Shown here one piece after another: positions 42,261 to 51,595 of a DNA stretch of 64,000 nt. A program made the position numbers and the translations under genes. Origin of the DNA: GCA-002282575 sp964493995 (GTDB lineage Bacteria; Pseudomonadota; Gammaproteobacteria; Thiomicrospirales; Thiomicrospiraceae). The notes beneath the pieces are model-generated. The model was not told the DNA's origin. It worked only from the letters and a program-made list of their open reading frames with translations, and did not search any database. Location: assembly GCA_964493995.1 (NCBI GenBank), contig CAZBQD010000006.1:4879-68878 (forward strand), read 5' to 3'. How positions within the stretch are numbered: position 1 is the first letter of the stretch; the number at the start of each line of letters is the position of its first letter.

Positions 42261-42938
42261 ATGAAAGCGATGATTTTAGCCGCCGGTCGGGGTGAGCGTA
42301 TGCGGCCCTTAACCGATAACACGCCCAAGCCGTTATTAAAGGTGGCTGGAAAACCTTTGATTGTGTGGCATTTAGAAGCCTTGGCGCGTGCGGGTGTTCA
42401 AGAAGTTATTATTAACCATGCCTGGTTAGGCGAGCAAATTCCACAAGCCTTGGGTGATGGTGGCCGCTGGGGATTAAAGATTCGCTATTCTGCCGAAGGT
42501 GAGCTGGGGTTAGAAACGGGTGGTGGTATTTTCAAGGCTTTGCCGTTACTGGGTGAAGCGCCTTTTTTGTTGGTGAATGGCGATGTGTTTACTGATATCA
42601 ATTTGGCAGACTGGGTGCAAAGAGGCCTGGCTGAGGAGATGCTAGCGCATTTGTGCTTGGTCGATAACCCAGAGCATCATGCGCAGGGCGATTTTAGCCT
42701 GAACCCGCAAGGTCTGGTGAGGGATGCACCGAGTTTAACCTTTGCCGGTGTCTCGCTGATTTCGCCCGCTTTATTGGCTCAGTGTCAGCCGGGTCGGTTT
42801 CCTCTCGCACCTTTGTTACGCCAAGCCATGCAGAGGCATCAAGTGAGTGGTGAACATCATCGGGGATTTTGGCTGGATGTGGGCACGGTGCAGCGGTTAC
42901 AATATTTGAACGATTATTTATCAAAGGATGCTGAATAA
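42261..42938 (+). CDS. murU: N-acetylmuramate-1-phosphate uridylyltransferase MurU
   Basis: A 225-residue nucleotidyltransferase that converts MurNAc alpha-1-phosphate and UTP to UDP-MurNAc in the peptidoglycan recycling shunt. Seen: MILAAGRGERMRPLTDNTPKPLL (shortened: AAGRGERMRPLT nucleotide loop), PKPLLKVAGKPLI, FLLVNGDVFTD (metal-binding Asp) and FWLDVGTVQRLQ. It lacks any second enzymatic domain. Its partner AmgK is 1.9 kb upstream. The stop overlaps the ATG of yaaA (TAATG). Confidence 0.9.
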   Translation: MKAMILAAGRGERMRPLTDNTPKPLLKVAGKPLIVWHLEALARAGVQEVIINHAWLGEQIPQALGDGGRWGLKIRYSAEGELGLETGGGIFKALPLLGEAPFLLVNGDVFTDINLADWVQRGLAEEMLAHLCLVDNPEHHAQGDFSLNPQGLVRDAPSLTFAGVSLISPALLAQCQPGRFPLAPLLRQAMQRHQVSGEHHRGFWLDVGTVQRLQYLNDYLSKDAE

Positions 42939-43720
42939 TGCTCATGCTTATTTCGCCTGCCAAAGCATTGGATATGGACGCACCAGCCCCCTTAGCGGAA
43001 GCGACTCAGTGTGATTTTTTAGATCAGTCGCAAGTCTTAATTGAGGCTTTGCGTGAATTATCGGTTGACGATGTCGCCAAACTGATGGACTTATCCGCTA
43101 AATTAAGCGAGCTGAATGTGCAGCGATATCGCGATTTTCAGTTGCCTTTTTCTGCTCATAACGCCAAGCAAGCGGTGTTTGCATTTAATGGCGATGTTTA
43201 CGAAGGCTTGTCTGCCAGTCAGTTAAGTGCAGAGCAAATTCATTGGTTACAAGACCATTTACGCATTTTGTCAGGCTTGTACGGCTTATTGCGTCCGCTG
43301 GATTATATGCAGCCTTATCGTTTAGAAATGGGCACGAGTTTTGCCAACAGTCGGGGTAAAAACCTGTATGCCTTTTGGGGCGATAGGTTAACGCAAGCAG
43401 TGAATGTCTTGTTGGCACAACAAGCTCAACCCGTATTGGTCAATTTGGCTTCGACCGAGTATTTTTCCGCCATTCAAGCCAAAGCCATTCAAGCACCCAT
43501 CATTACGCCGGTTTTTCAAGATGAAAAAGCCGGTAAGTACAAAATCATCAGTTTCTACGCCAAAAAAGCGCGCGGATTAATGGTACGCTATGCCGCCGAG
43601 CAAGCGGTTGATGATGTGCAAGCACTGAAAGACTTTAATCTGGCGGGTTATGCTTATGCACCCGAAGTTTCAACTGAAACGCAATGGGTCTTCCGCCGTG
43701 GCGAAGGGGTGGTGGCGTGA
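42938..43720 (+). CDS. yaaA: Peroxide stress protein YaaA (UPF0246)
   Basis: A 260-residue member of the YaaA/DUF328 family, which in E. coli limits iron-driven oxidative damage during peroxide stress and binds DNA. Typical motifs: LISPAKALDM at the start, RYRDFQLPF, AFNGDVYEGL, LSGLYGLLRPLDYMQPYRLEMG and the C-terminal FKEYK-like stretch (KIISFYAKKARG). Translation is coupled at both ends (TAATG with murU and GTGA with the methyltransferase gene). Together with tpx upstream it gives the region a peroxide-defence flavour. Confidence 0.94.
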   Translation: MLMLISPAKALDMDAPAPLAEATQCDFLDQSQVLIEALRELSVDDVAKLMDLSAKLSELNVQRYRDFQLPFSAHNAKQAVFAFNGDVYEGLSASQLSAEQIHWLQDHLRILSGLYGLLRPLDYMQPYRLEMGTSFANSRGKNLYAFWGDRLTQAVNVLLAQQAQPVLVNLASTEYFSAIQAKAIQAPIITPVFQDEKAGKYKIISFYAKKARGLMVRYAAEQAVDDVQALKDFNLAGYAYAPEVSTETQWVFRRGEGVVA

Positions 43721-44406
43721 GTGAAACTCCCACCAAAAAGGTGAAAGAGAGTAAAACGCCCCGCACTTTTTTAGCGCCTGATATCGCCGACTATTGCGAA
43801 GCTCATTGTTCCGCTGAGTCTGACACGCTGAGAAGCTTAGCGGCGTTTACGGCCGAAAAACGGGCAGATTATCAAGTGAATTTATCGGGGCGCAGTGTTG
43901 GCCAACTGCTTAAATTGTTGGTCGCCACGGCGCAAGCCAAACGCGTATTGGATATCGGTACCTTTACCGGTTATTCTGCCTTGGCTATGGCCGAGGGCGC
44001 ACCGGATGATGGTCGCGTTGTGACGCTGGATGCCAATCCGCTCAGTCTGGAGTTTGCCGCGCCATTTTTAGCGCAGAGTCCGCACGGTCATAAGGTCACT
44101 TGCGTCACTTGCTTTGCTCATGAGTGGTTAGCCGAGCAAGCCAATGCCAGTTTCGACTTTATTTTTTTAGATGCCGATAAACACCGCTATCCCGATTATT
44201 TACACACTTGCTGGCGCTTGTTATCTGCCGGTGGCATGTTGGTGGCCGATAACATCTTGTGGGGTGGTCACGTTACCAGTGAGCAACGCTCCAGTCGTGC
44301 CGAAGCGGTCGATGCGTTTAATCGCTTAGCCTGTCAATTACCCGATGCGGTTGCGGTATGTTTGCCGTTACGTGATGGGCTGATGCTATTACGCAAAGCA
44401 AATTAA
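43717..44406 (+). CDS. O-methyltransferase (COMT/CCoAMT family)
   Basis: A 229-residue SAM-dependent O-methyltransferase of the catechol/caffeoyl-CoA type. The GTG at 43717 overlaps the yaaA stop. Motifs: NLSGRSVGQLLKLL, VLDIGTFTGYSALAMA (motif I), VVTLDANPLSLEFA, DFIFLDADKHRYPDY (metal-binding Asp) and GGMLVADNILWGG (metal-binding Asp-Asn). The bacterial substrates of this group are mostly unknown. A basic N-terminal extension (KKVKESKTPR) precedes the fold. Confidence 0.9.
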   Translation: MSETPTKKVKESKTPRTFLAPDIADYCEAHCSAESDTLRSLAAFTAEKRADYQVNLSGRSVGQLLKLLVATAQAKRVLDIGTFTGYSALAMAEGAPDDGRVVTLDANPLSLEFAAPFLAQSPHGHKVTCVTCFAHEWLAEQANASFDFIFLDADKHRYPDYLHTCWRLLSAGGMLVADNILWGGHVTSEQRSSRAEAVDAFNRLACQLPDAVAVCLPLRDGLMLLRKAN

Positions 44407-44467
44407 GCTTGGTGTGCCTGCCTTGTCATGCAATCTTCATAAAAATCCGTTAAGATGACGGGAAATA

Positions 44468-44498
44468 TCTAAAAACCTTGCTTCGCTTGGTTTTTAGA
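44468..44498. other. Strong hairpin upstream of the CorC/HlyC-MgtE operon
   Basis: TCTAAAAACC (44468-44477) pairs perfectly with GGTTTTTAGA (44489-44498) around an 11-base loop. It follows the methyltransferase gene and precedes the CorC-type gene by 42 bases. It may terminate the murU-yaaA operon or form a leader structure for the ion-transport genes. Confidence 0.5.
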
Positions 44499-44540
44499 CA
44501 TCCCATGTTTGTTTTACCTCTGGTGGAAGGGATTCATTCA

Positions 44541-45944
44541 ATGCGTTACGTGTTATTTTTTGTGACCCTTCCCCCAGACCCCCTTCCCATAAGGTTTTTA
44601 GAGGTTTTCGATAGTTTGGAAATACAAACGTCACACTGGATCACGCTGATCCAAATTATTCTGTTATTGGCGATTAACGCCTTTTTTGTTGCCGCTGAAT
44701 TTGCTTTGGTGAAAGCGAAACAGGTTCGTCTCAATCAACTGGCCGATCAAAGTGCAACCGGTCGCCTGACTTACCAGATTCATCAAAATATCGAGCCTTA
44801 TCTTGCCGCTTGTCAGTTGGGTATTACCATGGCATCGCTGGGTTTGGGTTGGGTCGGTGAGCCTTTCGTTGCTGCCCTAATCGAACCGCTGTTTGTGCTA
44901 ATGGGCTTGCCAGCTGAAATCATGCACACGGTTGCTTTCTTAATCGGATTCATTATTTTCTCAGCTTTGCACATTGTCATTGGTGAACAGGTACCGAAAA
45001 ACCTCGCCATTCGTGTGCCAGAACCGGTTGCCATGTGGGTGGCATGGCCGCTGCGTGGCTTCTTTATTATGGTCTATCCGCTCTCACGCGTGCTCGATAA
45101 AACTTCGGCGCTGATTTTGAAAAGCATGGGGGTGCGTCCGGCAAGTCATTTAGAAGTCTTCACCGATGAAGAAATTAAAGGCATTATTGACCAGTCTCGT
45201 GCCAGTGGTGAAATGGGGCATCAAAAAGCCGATATGCTCACTAACCTGTTTGAAATGGAACATCGCACGGCGCGTGAATTGATGACACCCCGCAACGACA
45301 TCGATGCGCTAGATATTGACCATCCTGCAGAAAGCCTGTTGGCGCTCATCTTAGATACGCAACACTCGCGCTTTCCGGTCATTGAAGCCGGCTTTAATCA
45401 AGTGCATGGTGTGGTCATTGTTAAAGACTTATACCGCGCCTTACTCGCCGGTGATCAGCAGCCGTGGGCGCATCTCAAAGACTTCTGCCGTCCTGCCTTA
45501 ATGTTGCCCGACAGTTTGAATGCGACCCAATTGTTCGAGCAAATGCGTGGCAATCAGTCTCATTTGGCCATGGTCGTTGATGAATATGGTGAAATTGTTG
45601 GCTTAATTACCCTTGAAGACGTACTGGAAGAATTGGTTGGCGACATCGGCGATGAGTTGGACGAACGTTTGGCTGAATACCCGATTGAAGCAACCGAGCA
45701 GGGTTGGAAAGCCCACGGCTTGTCCGACTTAGATGAAGTGCACAAGCTCATCGGTCTGCAGTTGGAAGCAGAACTACAAGTACACACGCTTTCGGGCTTG
45801 TTTATGGAACGCTTGGGACGTATGCCGGAAGTGGGGGATGAACTCTACGAAGGTCGTTTGAAGCTCACGGTGATGGCGATGAAGGATCGTCGCGTCGAAT
45901 CGGTTGCGATTGTCACCGTTGATGAAGATATGAGCCATGTCTGA
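44541..45944 (+). CDS. CorC/HlyC family membrane protein (DUF21-CBS-CorC_HlyC)
   Basis: A 467-residue member of the CNNM/CorC family, linked to Mg2+ or Na+/Mg2+ transport. The N-terminal DUF21 membrane domain has about four spans (about 35-190, with FFVAAEFALVKAKQ and LGLGWVGEPF). Two CBS domains follow (about 220-345; ARELMTPRNDIDAL and MVVDEYGEIVGLITLEDV) and the CorC_HlyC domain ends the protein. I chose the ATG at 44541 because GGAAGGG lies 10-16 bases upstream and the upstream part holds the hairpin. It overlaps mgtE by 8 bases; two magnesium-type transporters in one operon suggest a shared role in Mg2+ homeostasis. Confidence 0.9.
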   Translation: MRYVLFFVTLPPDPLPIRFLEVFDSLEIQTSHWITLIQIILLLAINAFFVAAEFALVKAKQVRLNQLADQSATGRLTYQIHQNIEPYLAACQLGITMASLGLGWVGEPFVAALIEPLFVLMGLPAEIMHTVAFLIGFIIFSALHIVIGEQVPKNLAIRVPEPVAMWVAWPLRGFFIMVYPLSRVLDKTSALILKSMGVRPASHLEVFTDEEIKGIIDQSRASGEMGHQKADMLTNLFEMEHRTARELMTPRNDIDALDIDHPAESLLALILDTQHSRFPVIEAGFNQVHGVVIVKDLYRALLAGDQQPWAHLKDFCRPALMLPDSLNATQLFEQMRGNQSHLAMVVDEYGEIVGLITLEDVLEELVGDIGDELDERLAEYPIEATEQGWKAHGLSDLDEVHKLIGLQLEAELQVHTLSGLFMERLGRMPEVGDELYEGRLKLTVMAMKDRRVESVAIVTVDEDMSHV

Positions 45945-47304
45945 TCGTAGTCAGATGGATGCCATTCGCGAACGCGATGAACCATTGCTGGCTCAAGTCT
46001 TTCCGTTATTGGAGGAAGGGCATTACGACGTTCTAGCCGATTTGTTGCAGGCAGAACACGAAACTGATTTGGCGGTACTGCTCGAATCCTTGCCTGCACA
46101 TCAACGCTTAAAAGTCTGGGAGCTGATTCCTAACTCGGAACAGGGTAATGTGCTGTTGCACTTGCATGATGAGGTTCGCGCGTCCCTGATTGCCATCATG
46201 CCTCATCAAGAGTTAGTCGATGCCTTAGAACCACTCGATGCCGATGATATTGCTTTTGTTTTGGAAGATGTTCCCGAAGCCAAATCCGATGCCGTCTTAG
46301 AGCAACTTGACCAAGAAACCCGTGCCGATGTTGAAGAGTCGCTCAGTTATCCCGAAGGTACGGCGGGGCGACTAATGCGTTTCGATGCCATTGAAGTGCG
46401 TGCCGACATTGATATTTACACGGTGTTGCGTTACCTGCGTCGTCATAAAACCCTGCCCGATCAAACCGATGGTTTGATGGTGGTGGATGAAGAGGGCTAT
46501 TATTTAGGCAAGCTTAATCTGTCAACCTTAGTGACGCAACCGGGCAGCGCCCGTGTTGAATCGGTAATGGATGCCAGCGAACAAGCCATTTCAGCCTATA
46601 TGGAAGAAGACGAAGTAGCGCACTTGTTCGATCGACGCGACTTGGTTTCCGTTGCCGTGGTCGATGCCGCCGGTAAGTTTATTGGGCGCGTCACAGTGGA
46701 TGATGTATTGGACGTCATTCGCGGTCAATCGGAGCGTGCCTTAATGGGTATGGCCGGTTTGGATGAAGAGGCGGATATTTTCGCCCCCGTCATTACCAGT
46801 GCCAAACGTCGAGCCTTATGGTTAGGGATTAACCTTTGTACGGCTTCTTTGGCTGCTTGGGTGATTGGTCAGTTTGAAGCGAGTATTGCCCAGTTGGTGG
46901 CATTAGCCATCCTCATGCCGATTGTGGCGAGTATGGGTGGTGTCGCCGGCAGTCAAACCCTGACGCTAACGGTACGTGGTTTGGCGCTTGGGCAGGTCAG
47001 TCTGTCGAATATGCGTTGGTTACTGCGTCGTGAATTAGGTGTGGGTTTGCTCAACAGTTTGCTCTGGGCGAGTATGATGGGCTTGGTTGCTTGGTTGATC
47101 TTTGAACCCGGTGTCGGTGCTGTCATTGCCGCCGCACTCACCATTAACATGACCCTTGCTGTGGGTGCCGGGGTGTTCATTCCCATTGTGCTCGACCGTT
47201 TAGGGATTGATCCCGCCTTATCTGCCAGTATGATTTTAATGACCATTACCGATGTGATGGGCTTCTTAACCTTCTTAGGCTTGGCAACGATTTTCTTGTT
47301 ATGA
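45937..47304 (+). CDS. mgtE: Magnesium transporter MgtE
   Basis: A 455-residue Mg2+ channel. It has the superhelical N domain (about 15-135; acidic, Mg-sensing), a tandem CBS domain (about 140-265; LMRFDAIEVRADID, VTVDDVLDVIRGQ), a plug helix and five transmembrane helices (about 285-455; LAILMPIVASMGGVAGSQTL is the pore-signature GGxxGxQ, then MTITDVMGFLTFLGLA). Magnesium bound between cytosolic domains closes the channel. It overlaps the CorC-type gene by 8 bases. Confidence 0.95.
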   Translation: MSDRSQMDAIRERDEPLLAQVFPLLEEGHYDVLADLLQAEHETDLAVLLESLPAHQRLKVWELIPNSEQGNVLLHLHDEVRASLIAIMPHQELVDALEPLDADDIAFVLEDVPEAKSDAVLEQLDQETRADVEESLSYPEGTAGRLMRFDAIEVRADIDIYTVLRYLRRHKTLPDQTDGLMVVDEEGYYLGKLNLSTLVTQPGSARVESVMDASEQAISAYMEEDEVAHLFDRRDLVSVAVVDAAGKFIGRVTVDDVLDVIRGQSERALMGMAGLDEEADIFAPVITSAKRRALWLGINLCTASLAAWVIGQFEASIAQLVALAILMPIVASMGGVAGSQTLTLTVRGLALGQVSLSNMRWLLRRELGVGLLNSLLWASMMGLVAWLIFEPGVGAVIAAALTINMTLAVGAGVFIPIVLDRLGIDPALSASMILMTITDVMGFLTFLGLATIFLL

Positions 47305-47330
47305 CGAAAGTCAGCCTGGAATTGCGCATA

Positions 47331-47360
47331 AAAAAAGCGAACTATATTGTTCGCTTTTTT
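47331..47360. terminator. Bidirectional rho-independent terminator
   Basis: AAAAAAGCGAAC / GTTCGCTTTTTT (47331-47342 and 47349-47360), 6-base loop, lies between convergent mgtE and the DAHP synthase gene. A- and T-runs on both sides serve both directions. Confidence 0.93.
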
Positions 47361-47380
47361 ATGGTTCCTATATGGAGCCT

Positions 47381-48445
47381 TTACCCCCACACCTTGCGTC
47401 TTGCTTGTACACCGTTAGCGAGGGCTTCTAAACTATCGACACTGGCTTCCCATCCCAAACAACCATCGGTAATGCTTTGACCGTAGGTGAGGGCGCAATC
47501 AGGCTTCACGTCTTGGCGACCTTCGACCAGATGACTTTCAATCATCACGCCCATAATGCTTTTGTTACCGGCCGTCAGTTGTTCGGCAATACTGTCGGCA
47601 ACGATGGTTTGTTTGCGGAAGTCTTTATTGCTGTTAGCATGCGAGCAGTCAATCATCAATTTTTGACGCACGCCCGATTTAGCCAGTTTATCGACCGCCT
47701 CAGCAACATGAGGCGCTGCATAGTTAGGTTCGCCATTACCACCACGTAAAATAATGTGACAGTCATCATTGCCTTTAGTATGGAAAATGGCAGAACGACC
47801 TTCTTTGGTGAGTGACATAAATATGTGTGAACGCTCAGCCGCGCGAATAGCATCAATGGCAATGCTGACGCTACCATCAGTACCATTTTTGAAACCGACA
47901 GGGCAAGACAAACCCGAAGCCAACTCACGGTGACCTTGGCTCTCGGTGGTACGAGCGCCAATCGCACCCCAGCTGACTAGGTCGGCGATGTACTGCGGGG
48001 AAATTAAATCTAAAAACTCAGTTGCGGCCGGCATGCCCATTCTATTAATATCGAGCAGTAAGCCACGCGCTAACGCCAAGCCTTTGTTAATCTGAAAAGA
48101 CTCATCCAAGTCCGGGTCGTTAATTAATCCCTTCCAACCGACGGTGGTGCGCGGTTTTTCAAAATACACACGCATGACAATCAGTAAGTCTTTTTCGTAG
48201 CGTTTTTTGACTTCTAACAAACGGCTGGCATACTCACGCGCCGCATCCGGGTCGTGAATCGAGCAAGGACCAATGACGACTAAGACACGGTCATCACTAC
48301 CGGTTAAAATATCGTGAATCTGCGCACGCGTATCGTGAATTAACTTAGACGCACGCTCCGTCATGGGGTAGCGGGCATGTAGCTCTTGAGGTGAAATGAC
48401 CTCGGTCATGGTGCGAATGCGCAGGTCGTCAGTAGCGTACTTCAT
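47381..48445 (-). CDS. 3-deoxy-7-phosphoheptulonate synthase, class I (AroF/G/H type)
   Basis: First enzyme of the shikimate pathway; condenses phosphoenolpyruvate and erythrose 4-phosphate. The 354-residue protein shows VIGPCSIHDPDAA, MRVYFEKPRTTVGWKG, GIGARTTESQGHRE-like text (IGARTTESQGHREL), GFKNGTDG, IDCSHANS and SHLVEGRQ. Length and motifs match E. coli AroG/F/H. Which amino acid inhibits it cannot be told by eye, so I leave the symbol empty. No leader peptide is evident upstream. Confidence 0.95.
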   Translation of the reverse strand: MKYATDDLRIRTMTEVISPQELHARYPMTERASKLIHDTRAQIHDILTGSDDRVLVVIGPCSIHDPDAAREYASRLLEVKKRYEKDLLIVMRVYFEKPRTTVGWKGLINDPDLDESFQINKGLALARGLLLDINRMGMPAATEFLDLISPQYIADLVSWGAIGARTTESQGHRELASGLSCPVGFKNGTDGSVSIAIDAIRAAERSHIFMSLTKEGRSAIFHTKGNDDCHIILRGGNGEPNYAAPHVAEAVDKLAKSGVRQKLMIDCSHANSNKDFRKQTIVADSIAEQLTAGNKSIMGVMIESHLVEGRQDVKPDCALTYGQSITDGCLGWEASVDSLEALANGVQARRKVWG

Positions 48446-48623
48446 GGCGGTCGTTGCTGTATCTAAATTAAGTTAATGGTCTGATATTATCCCATAAATC
48501 AAGGTTTATGGCTAGGGAAGGGTTGATGGCTTGCCTGCTTGTCCATGCTGAATCAGTGGTGATCTGCTGACAATTAAGCTAAAATTGAACATTATCTCTA
48601 ATTCTTGCTCTAAAACGGTCATC

Positions 48624-50408
48624 ATGAAACAAGCTCTGCATTCTCTCGTTGTCTCTGGTTTAACGCAATTACGCGACGCAGGTCACATTGCGCCATTCGA
48701 TCCGGCTCACATTAAAATCGAATTACCTCGCGATAAGAGTCATGGTGACTTGGCTACCAACGTAGCAATGATGTTGGCTAAACCTAATGGCATGAATCCG
48801 CGTGCCTTGGCCGAAGCCCTGATTGCGAACTTGCCCGGTGCCGATTGGTTAGTGAGCGCAGAAATTGCCGGTCCGGGATTCATTAACTTTCGTGTACAAG
48901 CCGCTGCTAAGTTTGCGGCTCTGGCGACTATTTTAGACAAGACAACCGATTACGGTCGCATCAATGCCGGTGAAGGTAAACTGGTGCAGGTGGAGTTTGT
49001 GTCTGCTAACCCGACAGGTCCTTTGCACGTAGGGCATGGGCGCGGTGCGGCTTACGGTTCAGCGCTGGTTTCGCTATTGCGTCATGCCGGTTATCAGGTC
49101 GAAGCAGAATATTACGTCAATGACGCCGGTCGTCAGATGGATATTCTTACCGTCAGTGTTTGGTTGCGTTACTTGGCTTTGTGTGGCGAAACCTTCACTT
49201 TCCCCAGCAACGGTTATCAAGGTGATTATATTATCACCACCGCTCGTGCTTTGCTCAGCGAGCAGGGCGATGGTTTGCGTGCCAGCGCTACCGATGTCTT
49301 TGCCAATGTGTCGGCCGACCAAGTGCTGGATGCCGCAGGTCAGGTGGTGAGCGGGGATAAAGAAGCGCATATTGACGACATTATTATTAACGCACGTCAG
49401 CTGTTGGGGTCAGAGCGTTATCGTCTGATTTTAGACCGTGTATTGCATGACATTTTGGCCGATATTAAAGAAGATTTGGCCGAGTTTGGGGTGCATTACG
49501 ATAACTGGTTCAGCGAGCGTTCGCTCATGGATACGGGTATTGTCGATGCGGCTTTAGCGCGTTTACAAGCGGCAGGTAAACTCTATGAGCAAGGCGGAGC
49601 GATTTGGTTCCGTTCGACCGATTACGGTGATGCCAAAGACCGTGTTGTGGTGCGTGATAATGGCATTAAAACCTATTTTGCTTCCGATATTGCTTATCAT
49701 TACGACAAGCTTTCACGCGGTTATGAGAAAATCATCAATATCTGGGGTTCAGATCACCACGGTTATATTCCACGTGTGCGTGGCTCCATTCAAGCGATGG
49801 GCGAGGACGATGCGCGTTTAGAAGTGCTCTTGGTGCAGTTTGCCGTACTCTACCGTGGTGCTGAAAAGGCGTCTATGTCAACCCGTTCGGGACAGTTTGT
49901 TACCTTGCGCGAATTGCGTGAAGAGATTGGGACTGACGCGACGCGCTTTTTCTATGTTATGCGTCGTTGCGATCAACACATGGATTTTGATTTGGATTTG
50001 GCTAAATCGAAAAGTAATGAAAACCCCTTGTACTACATTCAGTATGCTCATGCCCGTTGTTGCGGTGTGTTCACGCAGGCGGTAACGAAGGGGTTCAGTG
50101 CATGGCAGGCAGCACAGGGTTTGTCGCAGTTGTCGCTATTAACCGAAGAAGCTGAGGCTGAGTTGGCGCAAAAGTTAGCTCAATTCCCCGAGGTGATTCA
50201 ATTAGCCGCGCGAGATCATGAGCCGCACCAAATTGCTTATTATTTGAAAGAACTGGCGACTCAGTTGCATAGTTACTATAACAGTACGCCCGTGTTGGTC
50301 GAAGAGGATGCTTTGCGTAATGCCCGTTTAACTTTGTTAGCAGCGACGCGTATTGTGTTGGCGAATGGCCTAACGCTACTGGGTGTTTCTGCACCGGAGC
50401 GCATGTAA
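48624..50408 (+). CDS. argS: Arginyl-tRNA synthetase
   Basis: Class I aminoacyl-tRNA synthetase that charges tRNA-Arg, 594 residues from the ATG at 48624. It has the N-terminal additional domain (about 1-115), the HIGH-type motif HVGHGRGAAYG with preceding SANPTGPL, and a KMSKS variant in KASMSTRSGQF, followed by the DALR anticodon domain (about 480-594). The frame upstream to 48585 has no ribosome-binding site. The next gene is an FtsN-like SPOR protein, the usual partner of argS in this group. Confidence 0.96.
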   Translation: MKQALHSLVVSGLTQLRDAGHIAPFDPAHIKIELPRDKSHGDLATNVAMMLAKPNGMNPRALAEALIANLPGADWLVSAEIAGPGFINFRVQAAAKFAALATILDKTTDYGRINAGEGKLVQVEFVSANPTGPLHVGHGRGAAYGSALVSLLRHAGYQVEAEYYVNDAGRQMDILTVSVWLRYLALCGETFTFPSNGYQGDYIITTARALLSEQGDGLRASATDVFANVSADQVLDAAGQVVSGDKEAHIDDIIINARQLLGSERYRLILDRVLHDILADIKEDLAEFGVHYDNWFSERSLMDTGIVDAALARLQAAGKLYEQGGAIWFRSTDYGDAKDRVVVRDNGIKTYFASDIAYHYDKLSRGYEKIINIWGSDHHGYIPRVRGSIQAMGEDDARLEVLLVQFAVLYRGAEKASMSTRSGQFVTLRELREEIGTDATRFFYVMRRCDQHMDFDLDLAKSKSNENPLYYIQYAHARCCGVFTQAVTKGFSAWQAAQGLSQLSLLTEEAEAELAQKLAQFPEVIQLAARDHEPHQIAYYLKELATQLHSYYNSTPVLVEEDALRNARLTLLAATRIVLANGLTLLGVSAPERM

Positions 50409-50447
50409 ACAACATGACTGTCGTGAGCGAATCGGGGTGGCAGTGCT

Positions 50448-51569
50448 ATGGCGCGTGATTATCGTTATGGTCACAAATCCTCTGCACCGGCTCCGCGTCG
50501 TACCCAGCAGGATGAAGCGGCTGAAAAATCCCTAGCCGATAAGCCGGTTAAACCCAGCAAACCTTTTGCGTCGATTATGCGCAAAAAACCGAAACCATCA
50601 GCCTCAACTAGCGCGACGGATGCGCATCAGTCCGCTGTTGTTGAGTCCAGCAAAGCGAGCAGTGAGCCAAAAACCAGTCGCGACAAGGCACTCAATACTT
50701 TTCGTCAAAATACGGCAGAGGTGAGCGCGCAAAAAGCCAGTTCGGTCGATGAAGACGTACAAAAAGTAAAAAATAAAGTTTACCGTGATTCTTTGCCCAA
50801 GCATATTCGTAAAGAATTAGAGGCACAAGAAGCCTTGGCGAAGGCGCAAGCCGAGCAGGCCGAAGCGGAGCGTTTGGCCCATATGGCGGCGCAACAGGAA
50901 AAACGTCGGCAGCGCTTGAGTTTGGGTGGTTGGTTGTCGATTGCGGGTTTAACCCTCGTAGGCGTGGCTTGGCTGTTGTATGCCCCTTTCTTTTTAGCCT
51001 TCGCTTTCGAAATGGGCTGGGTGTCGGAAGAAACACGCAATCGGATGGATCCGGCCGCCACCATGCGTGGTGAGTTGGCGAGCAAAGCCATAGAGCCAGC
51101 GAAAAAGCCATCCGCCACTGCGCCGGTTAGTCCGGTGGAAGATACCAATAGCGTGAAATATACCTTTTATGGCGAGCTACCTAAGGATCAAGTGCTTTCG
51201 GGGGTGCAACCCTTAACGGTCAAAACCAAAGCGCCCATCTATCTTCAGCTGTTGTCATTGCCCAACGAGGCACAGGCACAGGCCGAGCGCAGACGCTTGG
51301 CACAAAAAGGCTTTGTAGTGCAAATGGCGACCCTTGCGGGTAAGTCGGGTAACAACTATGTGTTGCGTATGGGGCCTTATGACGATCAGCGCACCTTAAA
51401 TCGTCTGAAAGTCGAGTTGCAAAGAGTTGGTGTCGATGCGCACGAAGTGAGTTTGGCCAGTGTGGTCAAGGCATCTGAGCCCGTTAAGGCTTCGACTCAA
51501 AACGCTAATACCAAAACCCCACCGCCACAGCCGGCAGCGAATAGCCGGGGCGCAGTGGCGCCTCGCTAA
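50448..51569 (+). CDS. SPOR-domain cell-division protein, FtsN-like
   Basis: A 373-residue bitopic membrane protein. The N-terminal cytoplasmic part starts MARDYRYGHKSSAPAPRRT (basic, FtsN-like) and contains a Ser/Lys/Ala-rich stretch and a coiled coil (about 115-155). One transmembrane helix (about 162-185) is followed by a proline/alanine-rich periplasmic linker and a SPOR domain (about 260-340; YLQLLSLPNEAQAQAERR and YVLRMGPYDDQRTLNRLK) that binds denuded peptidoglycan at the septum. Ala/Pro-rich tail. The position directly after argS is that of ftsN-like genes in many gammaproteobacteria. Confidence 0.85.
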   Translation: MARDYRYGHKSSAPAPRRTQQDEAAEKSLADKPVKPSKPFASIMRKKPKPSASTSATDAHQSAVVESSKASSEPKTSRDKALNTFRQNTAEVSAQKASSVDEDVQKVKNKVYRDSLPKHIRKELEAQEALAKAQAEQAEAERLAHMAAQQEKRRQRLSLGGWLSIAGLTLVGVAWLLYAPFFLAFAFEMGWVSEETRNRMDPAATMRGELASKAIEPAKKPSATAPVSPVEDTNSVKYTFYGELPKDQVLSGVQPLTVKTKAPIYLQLLSLPNEAQAQAERRRLAQKGFVVQMATLAGKSGNNYVLRMGPYDDQRTLNRLKVELQRVGVDAHEVSLASVVKASEPVKASTQNANTKTPPPQPAANSRGAVAPR

Positions 51570-51595
51570 ATCATCATGCCTTGGTAGGTGGCTGG

